This document shows positions 1 to 5,655 of a DNA stretch of 8,767 bases, in pieces. The notes under the pieces were generated by a model that was not told the DNA's origin, made no database searches, and saw only the letters and a program-made list of their open reading frames with translations. A program made the position numbers and the translations under genes. This DNA is from an uncultured Candidatus Altimarinota bacterium (lineage in GTDB: Bacteria > Patescibacteriota > Gracilibacteria > BD1-5 > UBA2023): positions 1 to 8,767 of the forward strand of contig CALHQS010000013.1 of NCBI GenBank assembly GCA_938036655.1, read 5' to 3'. Position 1 is the stretch's first letter, and every line of letters starts with the position of its first letter.

Positions 1-38
1 AGAAAAAATGGTGTAAAAATTATTTTCAAAAAAATTTT

Positions 39-521
39 ATGTCGGAAAATCATGAAAAAAATATGCAGAAATGAAAAACCAAAATTTTCAAGACAGGAAT
101 GGTTTTTGGAACGTTTGATTTGTTCCACGCAGGGCACGAGTTTTATATTTGTGAAGCCAAAAAACACTGCGAAAATCTCGTGGTTGTCGTGGCGCGCGAC
201 GCTCGAGTTTTGTCAGGAAAATGATTTTTGCCGAATGAAAATGAGGATTTGCGACGAGAAAAAATCGCGAAATTTTTGGAAAAAAAATTTGGAGAAAATC
301 CAGGAAATCACGCCATTCTCGGTGATGAAACAAATATTTTTGCGCCGATTGAAGATTTTTCGCCAGAAATTTTATTTTTCGGATACGATCAAAAGGTTCC
401 AGAAAATTTGCTTGCTGAAAAATTTCCAAATATCGAGACAATGCGAATAGAAAGCCATTTTCCAGAAAAATTCAAAAGTTCGATTTTGCGGAAAAATCTC
501 GAAAAAAACTCAGAAAAATAA
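39..521 (+). CDS. Cytidylyltransferase-fold nucleotidyltransferase (RibL/TagD-like)
   Basis: This 160-residue protein has the nucleotidyltransferase fold seen in archaeal FAD synthetase RibL and in glycerol-3-phosphate cytidylyltransferase TagD. These enzymes transfer an AMP or CMP group from NTP to a small phosphorylated substrate. Visible motifs are GTFDLFHAGH (residues 24-33, with the HxGH nucleotide-binding signature at 30-33), VVVVARDARV (48-57), a GYDQ segment (115-118) typical of RibL-type enzymes, and KSSIL (146-150) in the place of the ISSTxI motif. The frame is intact only if TGA at 222-224 is read as Gly62, within SGKGFLPNE. A second TGA (72-74, residue 12) is used only if translation starts at 39 or 63. 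I chose ATG 39 because ATG 99 would leave too little of the first beta strand, but 63 is possible, and no in-frame stop separates 39 from the window edge. No Shine-Dalgarno sequence is seen. The family is confident; the substrate (FMN, glycerol-3-phosphate or other) is not determined. Confidence 0.82.
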
Positions 522-535
522 TTTTTGAAGAAATA

Positions 536-563
536 TTGACATTTCATATTTTATTGTTATAAA
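536..563 (+). promoter_or_regulatory. Sigma70-type promoter for the AAA+ ATPase locus
   Basis: A perfect -35 TTGACA (536-541) is followed after 16 bases by TATAAA (558-563). Transcription would start near 570, giving a leader of about 16 bases before ATG 586. It lies in the only gap between the nucleotidyltransferase and the ATPase locus. The call rests on sequence match only. Confidence 0.6.
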
Positions 564-585
564 TATACAAATTTATAACAATTTT

Positions 586-1191
586 ATGACAAATTCTCGT
601 TTTTCTCAGCTTCGAAATCTCGCCATGAGTCGCGATAAAATCAACCGTTCAACGAAAAAACTGAACGAAGATTTTATGAGCAATATTCCGTTCGACACGA
701 TCAAAGATTTGATTTTGCGATATATTGCGGAGGAAGATATTTCGATACACGGCCTCGAACGAATCAATATTTTGGTACATCGTGGCGCCGGCATGATGAA
801 TGATCCAAGTGTTGGGATTTTGCAAAATCTTTTTGCCATTTTGACGGAAAAAATTTTATTGCCAGATTATATCGATGAAGACGATGTAGAAGGGCTTTAT
901 TACGAAATTGCAGGAATTGTTGATCGCACGAAGGCACGTGCACTTCGAACTTTCGGACGAAATCACCACAACAATTTTTTCAGCGTGCATTTACCAAATA
1001 TTGACACGATTCGTGCGGAATTTGAAAATTTTGGGCGCATGGAAGATCGCTACATTGACTTGGGCGGTGTTTTTGATGCCATTAAAATTACGAATCATCC
1101 GAGACTTGGAATGCGTATTTATATTCCAGTGAGAATTATGAGTGGGCATGTTTTGCCATCAGGGAACGCGAAAAAAGCTGAGATCCTGTGA
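586..1191 (+). CDS. N-terminal part of the AAA+ ATPase, or separate upstream protein of unknown function
   Basis: This is a coding-like frame of 201 residues with balanced composition, starting at ATG 586 about 16 bases behind a good promoter. I do not recognise a domain. It looks alpha-helical at the N-terminus (KINRSTKKLNEDF, then FDTIKDLILRYIAEEDI) and has a mixed second half ending near SGHVLPSGNAKKAEIL. The frame meets TGA at 1189-1191, which overlaps ATG 1191 of the ATPase frame in a TGATG arrangement. In a code-25 organism TGA is glycine, so the frame would run to TAA 1426-1428 through 79 residues of non-coding-looking sequence that overlaps the ATPase. A one-base shift (-1) at the A6 run 1171-1176 would instead join it smoothly to the ATPase frame, through TGA-Gly at 1179-1181, to give one protein of about 638 residues. 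I favour a single gene with an assembly indel or a frameshift. The end given is where coding character stops. Confidence 0.55.
   Translation: MTNSRFSQLRNLAMSRDKINRSTKKLNEDFMSNIPFDTIKDLILRYIAEEDISIHGLERINILVHRGAGMMNDPSVGILQNLFAILTEKILLPDYIDEDDVEGLYYEIAGIVDRTKARALRTFGRNHHNNFFSVHLPNIDTIRAEFENFGRMEDRYIDLGGVFDAIKITNHPRLGMRIYIPVRIMSGHVLPSGNAKKAEIL
1171..1191 (+). other. Frame break joining the two AAA+ ATPase reading frames
   Basis: A run of six A (1171-1176) lies just before the point where coding character moves from the 586 frame to the 1191 frame. Adding one A, or slipping -1 while two AAA codons are decoded, continues the protein as NAKKSGDPVMSQKELN, where the G is TGA 1179-1181. Without it, the first frame has no legal code-25 stop until 1426. 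Confidence 0.45.
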
Positions 1192-2501
1192 TGTCTCAGA
1201 AGGAATTGAATTATGTTGTTAAATCTGTTATGCAGCATTTTCGTGCGAACTATAAAGAAAATGAATATTATCAGATGGCTGTTGGGAAGACACATTTTCA
1301 AGTATCAATCAATCCTGATGGGCCCATCAGAGACATGAATGCTTTTGGCAAACAGGAAATTCTTTCGATGATTCTGGTCGATACAGCCGAAGGAATCAAT
1401 GATTCTATGAATGATGAAGAAATTTTAAATCGCCTCGAAGATGTCATGAAAGTTATTCAAGAAATCGTGAATCGTATCGCGGAAAAATCCAAATTTCCTC
1501 ATCAGAATCGGCATTATGTGATGACTAGAGATTTTGTGTTGCAGGACGAAGTGGATTTATTTTTGGATGATCTCGGTGCGATGGAGGAAGACGGAGATGA
1601 TGATTATTATGTTAGTACGCGCGCTTCTAACCAACAAAATTTTGCGCAATTTGAAAATCTTCGCGTCAAAATGGATGAAAAAATTTCTTTAAATGATGTC
1701 GGCGGAAATCCTGAAGCCAAAGAGGAAGTCGAAAAAATTATCAAATCTATCAAATTTTCAGAAATCATGAGATCTTGGGGCGCGAAGCCAACTTCTGGAA
1801 TCGTGTTTGAATGACCAGCTGGAACGGGAAAAACCTTGCTTGCGAAGGCGGTTGCAAGCGAAGTTGACGCGGAAGTGTACAATATCAAAATGACCGATAT
1901 CGCGACGAATGCGTACATCAACACAGGCGCGAATAATATTCACAAGCTTTTCGCTTTTATTCGGCAAAAGGCTCAAGAAAATAGAAAAATTGTCGTGATT
2001 TTGGATGAACTGGATGCGCTTTTTGGAAAACGCGACGAGATCAATGGATCGCGCGAAGATACCAAAATCGTGAATGCTTTTTTGACAGGAATGTCTGGAT
2101 TTGACACGATGGAAAATGTGATTTTTATTGGAACAACGAATCTTTTAGCAAATATTGATCCGGCAGTAATCCGTTCTGGGCGACTTACAACAAAAATTAA
2201 AGTAGATTTGCCAAATGCTGACGGCCTCAAGCAAATTTATCAAATTCATCTTGATAAACTCAAAAAAATTTCTCAAAAATTCTATAACGCGACGGAAAAA
2301 CTTGATATTGATGCGATTGTTCAGCGATCAGACAAACTCTCTGGCGCGGATGTGGAAGAAGTTGTGCGAATCGTGGCACAAACCAAGGCTATGGAAGAAA
2401 TCAACGGGAATTACAACGAAGAAATCACAGAAAAATATTTTTTTGATGCAATTGAAAAAGTGAAAAATCCGAATCAGACACGCAACATTGGGTTTGTATA
2501 A
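1191..2501 (+). CDS. AAA+ ATPase (CDC48/PAN/FtsH-like AAA module)
   Basis: This 436-residue frame, from ATG 1191 to TAA 2499-2501, carries a complete AAA module that would couple ATP hydrolysis to remodelling or unfolding of protein substrates in the cytoplasm. Numbering from 1191, an N-terminal ~165 residues of unrecognised type and an acidic linker (EEDGDDDYY) precede the AAA start LNDVGGNPEAKEEV. Walker A is GPAGTGKT (208-215) and its first glycine is TGA 1812-1814. Walker B is VVILDELDAL with D272/E273. The segment FIGTTNLLANIDPAVIRSGR supplies sensor 1 and the arginine finger region (R328, R331), and LSGADVEEVVR marks the small lid subdomain. No zinc protease motif (HEXXH) follows, so it is not FtsH. 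The upstream frame 586-1191 probably supplies its true N-terminus. The substrate and any partner protease are unknown. GTG 1188 is an alternative start. Confidence 0.85.
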
Positions 2502-2522
2502 AATTTCTATAGAGAATTTTTT
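2500..2522 (+). terminator. Weak AT-rich hairpin after the ATPase gene
   Basis: The stop codon overlaps an imperfect stem, AAAATTTC against GAGAATTTT with one bulged G and a four-base loop, running into six T. It could end the ATPase transcript before nrdB. The stem is almost all A:T, so its strength is doubtful. Confidence 0.3.
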
Positions 2523-2554
2523 CTAGATATTTTGCGATGATAATAATATTTTCA

Positions 2555-2570
2555 TCACAACATATTGTGT
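2555..2570 (+). promoter_or_regulatory. NrdR-box-like operator upstream of nrdB
   Basis: TCACAACATATTGTGT matches 14 of 16 positions of the NrdR box consensus acaCwAtATaTwGtgt, including the central ATaTwG and the flanking CAA/TTG arms. It is 74 bases upstream of the nrdB start. NrdR is the zinc-finger/ATP-cone repressor of ribonucleotide reductase genes in most bacteria. NrdR sites usually come in pairs about three helical turns apart. The only second candidate here (2597-2612, 11 of 16, 42 bases on) is weak. A TATAAA at 2576-2581 lies just downstream, so a bound repressor would cover the -35 side of that element, though no good -35 is visible. Confidence 0.65.
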
Positions 2571-2643
2571 TTTTCTATAAAAAAATTTTACAAACGAAAA
2601 AAAATATAGTAACGACACTTTATTTCTTTTTCAAATTTCGAAT

Positions 2644-3693
2644 ATGTCAGAAAATCAGGATTTGCAACGAAATCTCATTTTTAATCCAGAAGGAAATGAT
2701 GATGTCTCAGTTCGTACGATTATTAAGGGCTCAACGACGGGAATTTTTAATCTCAATGATGTGAAATATCCGTGGGCAAAAGCGATGTATCAGGTGATGA
2801 TTGGAAATTTTTGGGTACCAGAAAAAGTAAAAGGTCTCAAAGATGATGCGCGAGATTTTCATTCGGTTTTGTCGCCAGAAGAACAGCGCGCTTATAAAGG
2901 GATTTTGTCGTTTTTGATTTTTTTGGATTCGATTCAGACGGTGAATTTGCCGAATTTTAGCGATTATGTGACATCACCCGAAGTGAATTTGATTTTGTCA
3001 ATTCAGACCTATCAGGAAGCTATTCATTCGCAAAGTTATGCTACGATTTTGGAAACTGTCGTAAACGCAGAAGAACGCGAAGAAATTTATTATTTTTGGC
3101 GCGATAATCCGATTTTGCTCGAACGAAACAAATATATTGGACAGATTTATCAGGATTTTATCGATGATCCAAGTGATGAAAATTTTTTCCGAGGAATTGT
3201 CGCGAATTTCCTTTTGGAATCAATTTATTTCTACAATGGATTTGCATTTTTTGACACGCTCGTGGATCATCAGAAAATGCCAGCGACTGGCCGAATGATT
3301 GCGTATATTCGCCGCGATGAGCTCACACATGTGACACTTTTTGCTAATATGATGCGCGAACTCAAAAAGGAATTTCCATCAATTTATGATGAAAATCTCG
3401 TAAAAGAAATGATGAAAAAAGCTGTTGAACAGGAAATTGAATGGTCAAAACATATTCTCGGAAATAAAATTCCTGGAATCAACGAGCAAACGACAGAAGA
3501 ATATACACATTGGCTTGCCAATGAGCGTCTCGCGATGATTGGGATTGCACCACTCTACCCTGACGCAATGAAAAATCCGTACAAACATTTGGAACGCCTT
3601 CAGGATCCAAACGCGGACAAAGGAAATTTCTTTGAGACGACAGTTATCAACTATACTCAGAGTTCATCAATGGCTGGAAGTTGGGATTTTTAA
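2644..3693 (+). CDS. nrdB: Class I ribonucleotide reductase beta subunit
   Basis: This 349-residue R2 subunit of ribonucleoside-diphosphate reductase builds the metal/radical cofactor that starts catalysis in the alpha subunit, reducing ribonucleotides to deoxyribonucleotides. All expected di-metal ligands are visible: D95 (FLDSIQT), E125 and H128 (QEAIHSQSY), E192 (LLESIYFYNGF), and E226 and H229 (RRDELTHV). The radical tyrosine is present as Y132, four residues after H128 as in E. coli NrdB, which argues against the Tyr-less class Ic or Tyr-modified types. The C-terminus, ending SMAGSWDF, would be the flexible tail that docks on the alpha subunit. Start ATG 2644 is preceded by AT-rich DNA with no Shine-Dalgarno. 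The gene stands alone, since no alpha subunit lies within the window, and it has an NrdR-like site upstream. No internal TGA is needed. nrdB and nrdF cannot be separated by eye, so the symbol is the generic choice. Confidence 0.95.
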   Translation: MSENQDLQRNLIFNPEGNDDVSVRTIIKGSTTGIFNLNDVKYPWAKAMYQVMIGNFWVPEKVKGLKDDARDFHSVLSPEEQRAYKGILSFLIFLDSIQTVNLPNFSDYVTSPEVNLILSIQTYQEAIHSQSYATILETVVNAEEREEIYYFWRDNPILLERNKYIGQIYQDFIDDPSDENFFRGIVANFLLESIYFYNGFAFFDTLVDHQKMPATGRMIAYIRRDELTHVTLFANMMRELKKEFPSIYDENLVKEMMKKAVEQEIEWSKHILGNKIPGINEQTTEEYTHWLANERLAMIGIAPLYPDAMKNPYKHLERLQDPNADKGNFFETTVINYTQSSSMAGSWDF

Positions 3694-3696
3694 TCA

Positions 3697-3755
3697 AAAT
3701 TTTTCAGAAAAACTCTAATTTTTGCAAAAATTTTCAGAAAAATTATTTTTTGCAA
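3697..3755 (+). repeat. Imperfect tandem repeat after nrdB
   Basis: Two copies of about 30 bases lie head to tail (3697-3727 and 3728-3755). Both have the pattern AAATTTT, CAGAAAAA, an AT spacer, then TTTTTGCAA. A perfect 16-base palindrome, AATTTTTGCAAAAATT, spans the junction (3717-3732). It could be a weak terminator or protein site for the nrdB 3' end, but it has no clean U-tract. The rest of the gap to 3854 is AT-rich with no convincing promoter. Confidence 0.5.
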
Positions 3756-3854
3756 AATTTTGTATTAAGAAATTTTTTGAGAAGTTTTCCCATTTACAAA
3801 GGAAATATTATTACAAATATTTGCAATAGTATATTTTTTAAGTTTTTATCTACT

Positions 3855-4391
3855 ATGACTGCCCTCGCACGAAACCTCGACGAAGGAATTCCTCGACAAT
3901 GAGAACTTTTTGATGCAGATCAGCTCGATTTTTTCGAAGACCAAAATATTGATACACCCGAAAAAGTACAAAATATTTTGGAAAACCATGAACAAAAGCC
4001 CTCAAAACCAGTCGATTCTTTGCGTCAAGCAACACGCGAAAAAGTAAATTCTGTTCGTTCTGGCGCACAAGAAATTCCGCTCACGATTAACGGACTTCGC
4101 ATCATTTATCTACATCGCGCGAAAAATATTAGCGAAAATGAGGCCACTTTTACGATTCGAGTTCAGTGAAAAGAATTGCGTTTTTCGGTAAATTTTGAAC
4201 GAAAAAAATATCGCGATTTCAATGATAATAACGAATATTCGCGCGCGACAAATATTGAACTCAAGCAACCTGCGAATTTTGACGGACGACATTTTGTACG
4301 AAATGCCAAAAGTGGACGCGGAGAATATTTTGATTTCAATTTGGCAAAAGCTATCGCAAAAAATATTCTCAATAATCCGCAATTTTCATAG
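3855..4391 (+). CDS. Hypothetical protein with two UGA-glycine codons
   Basis: This gene of unknown function encodes 178 residues if TGA at 3900-3902 (Gly16) and 4167-4169 (Gly105) are glycine. In the standard code it would be three fragments, yet codon use and composition stay even across both TGAs and the frame ends at TAG 4389-4391. The N-terminal ~70 residues are acidic and probably disordered (ELFDADQLDFFEDQN, then KPSKPVDSLRQ). The C-terminal ~105 residues look like a small beta-rich fold (IPLTINGLRIIYLHR, ATFTIRVQGKELRFSVNF) followed by an amphipathic helix (FNLAKAIAKNIL). No signal peptide, membrane segment or catalytic motif is seen. ATG 3855 is chosen because upstream codons in the same open frame read as intergenic repeat sequence. 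Neighbouring genes give no functional hint. Confidence 0.75.
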
Positions 4392-4402
4392 GCTTTCAAA
4401 AT

Positions 4403-4431
4403 TTGCAAAAAATCCAGATTTGCGATATAAT
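4403..4431 (+). promoter_or_regulatory. Sigma70-type promoter for the small membrane protein gene
   Basis: TTGCAA (4403-4408) and a perfect TATAAT (4426-4431) are separated by 17 bases. The start site near 4438 would leave about 15 bases before ATG 4453. It starts 11 bases after the stop of the preceding gene, so the membrane protein gene, and possibly rsmI, form a new transcription unit. Confidence 0.65.
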
Positions 4432-4452
4432 CAAGTAAATTAATTTTTGATT

Positions 4453-5004
4453 ATGGATTGGCTTGTAGGAATTATTATTGTGGTGGCGGGCATTGCGATG
4501 CTTCGTTATCGTTATCCACTGTATCATTTTACTGGTGAATGGGGCTGGGCGCAAAAATATCTCGGTTCCAATGGAACGGTCGTTGCAATCGCTTTGATTG
4601 GTGCATTTTTGATTTTTGTGGGAGTAGCTTTTCCGCTCGGCGCTTTTAAAAATACTCGATCAAATATTCAAACAACTCAAACACAAAATACTTCAGAAAA
4701 TAATTCGAATCAAAATATTTTTTCCACAAATTCGAATAAAAAAAAATCTTCTTTCGAGGATTTTTATTTTACAAAAAAATTTTTCTGCATACAATATCGA
4801 AAAAATTATGCTTTCAATCGTTTCTACACCCATTGGCAACCTCGAAGATATCACACTTCGCGCGCTTCGTATTCTCAAAGAAGCGGATTTTATAGCGTGC
4901 GAAGATACTCGCGTCACTGGTCAACTTCTCAAATTTTATGAAATTGAAAATGGTGGTCGCCTGATGTCGTTTCATTCGCATTCTGGATTTTCAAAAATTG
5001 ATAA
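4453..5004 (+). CDS. Small two-helix membrane protein (3' end uncertain)
   Basis: The frame starts at ATG 4453, about 15 bases downstream of a strong-looking promoter. Residues ~3-17 (WLVGIIIVVAGIAML) and ~42-64 (TVVAIALIGAFLIFVGVAF) are hydrophobic helices, joined by an aromatic and basic loop (RYRYPLYHFTGEWGWAQKY). An Asn/Thr/Gln-rich tail follows from residue ~67. I do not recognise the family. The 3' end is a problem: after about 4746 the sequence is no longer coding-like, the first in-frame TGA is at 4939, and the only legal code-25 stop is TAA 5002-5004, deep inside rsmI. A one-base shift (-1) at the T6 run 4718-4723 would end the protein at TAA 4737-4739, after about 96 residues. The end given is the legal stop of the uncorrected frame; the real protein is probably shorter. 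Confidence 0.5.
4768..4795 (+). promoter_or_regulatory. Possible internal promoter for rsmI
   Basis: TTTACA (4768-4773) and TACAAT (4790-4795) lie 16 bases apart just before ATG 4808. A start near 4802 would make the rsmI message almost leaderless. In DNA this AT-rich such matches can arise by chance. Confidence 0.35.
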
Positions 5005-5473
5005 AGTGATTGACTTGCTTCTCGAAGGCAAACATGTGGCGCTTGTGTCTGATGCTGGAACACCAGGGATCAGCGATCCAGGCTTTATTCTCATCAAAAA
5101 AGCAATCGAGGCCGGGCTTGCTGTTGAACCAATTCCGGGGGCTTCTGCCGTACTTTCTGCGCTTGTGGCGAGCGGATTTGACACACATCAATACACCTAT
5201 CTTGGGTTTTTGCCCATCAAAAAAGGGCGCCAAACCATGCTCAAAAAACTGCAAAATCGCGAATATACAACCGTTGTATACGAATCAGTACACCGCATCG
5301 AAAAAACACTCTCCGAGTTTGAAGAATATTTTGGAAGCGAAACACCCATTGTGGTGGCGCGCGAAATTACGAAAAAATTTGAAGAATTCACGCGTGGAAA
5401 CATTTCTGAAGTACGAAATTTTTTCAAAGAAAATCCCGGAAAAGTAAAATGAGAATTCGTGATTATTTTTTAA
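4808..5473 (+). CDS. rsmI: 16S rRNA (cytidine(1402)-2'-O)-methyltransferase
   Basis: RsmI uses S-adenosylmethionine to 2'-O-methylate C1402 in the decoding centre of 16S rRNA. The protein belongs to the tetrapyrrole-methylase fold: STPIGNLEDITLRAL (6-20), ACEDTRVTGQLL (30-41), the SAM loop SDAGTPGISDPG (81-92), PIPGASAVLSALVASG (108-123) and YESVHRI (158-164). Reading TGA 5450-5452 as Gly215 extends the protein to KVKGEFVIIF with TAA at 5471-5473. KGEFV is the usual end of the catalytic domain, so this TGA is a good recoding marker. At 221 residues it lacks the C-terminal extension of the ~286-residue E. coli enzyme. ATG 4808 begins directly with the first beta strand, as in homologues. The upstream membrane-protein frame overlaps it. 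A bidirectional terminator lies 157 bases after the stop. Confidence 0.94.
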
Positions 5474-5493
5474 AAAATTCTAAAAATTTAATC

Positions 5494-5513
5494 TATTGCA
5501 AATTTTTGCAATA
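5494..5513 (+). repeat. Near-perfect inverted repeat downstream of rsmI
   Basis: TATTGCAAA and TTTGCAATA are exact 9-base inverted arms separated by TT. As RNA the tight loop would cost an inner pair or two, and no U-tract follows, so this is a poor terminator and may be a protein-binding palindrome. The right arm is part of the 13-base direct repeat reported separately. Confidence 0.5.
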
Positions 5514-5574
5514 ATTATTGGCTTATTGAAGGGGAAATATTATGCGTTTGAAATAATTACTATTTTTGCAATAA
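5502..5574 (+). repeat. 13-base direct repeat with a 60-base period
   Basis: ATTTTTGCAATAA occurs at 5502-5514 and again at 5562-5574 in the gap between rsmI and ppk2. The second copy contains the TTGCAA of the putative promoter at 5566-5595. It may be a duplicated regulatory element or simple AT-rich sequence. Confidence 0.4.
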
Positions 5575-5595
5575 GAAAAAAATTGAAAATATAAT
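5566..5595 (+). promoter_or_regulatory. Putative orphan promoter in the rsmI-ppk2 gap
   Basis: TTGCAA (5566-5571) and a perfect TATAAT (5590-5595) are 18 bases apart. No gene follows on this strand. A transcript starting near 5602 would be about 50 bases long and end at the hairpin terminator 5631-5655. The -35 matches those of the promoters at 4403 and at 6872 (minus strand). Confidence 0.35.
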
Positions 5596-5630
5596 CAATT
5601 TTTAGTCAATGCGAATGCAAAAATAAAAAG

Positions 5631-5655
5631 AAAAATCCCAAAAATGGGATTTTTT
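5631..5655. terminator. Bidirectional rho-independent terminator between rsmI and ppk2
   Basis: A nine-base stem, AAAAATCCC against GGGATTTTT, has a six-base loop and T or A runs on both sides, so it works in either direction. On the minus strand it overlaps the ppk2 stop codon (TAA at 5656-5654). On the plus strand it closes rsmI transcription. Convergent genes sharing one such hairpin is a normal arrangement. Confidence 0.85.

Noticed and set aside
52..450. Open frames on both strands over the first gene
   Set aside because: The nucleotidyltransferase frame carries clear motifs once TGA 222 is read as Gly; the others are shadows of it.
3681..3854. N-terminal extension of the 178-residue protein upstream to 3681
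   Set aside because: The frame is open but reads through the tandem repeat as low-complexity Phe/Lys/Asn sequence and has no ATG; ATG 3855 is the better start.
5010..5447. A 145-codon frame inside rsmI on the same strand
   Set aside because: It lies wholly within a conserved gene and shows no independent motifs.
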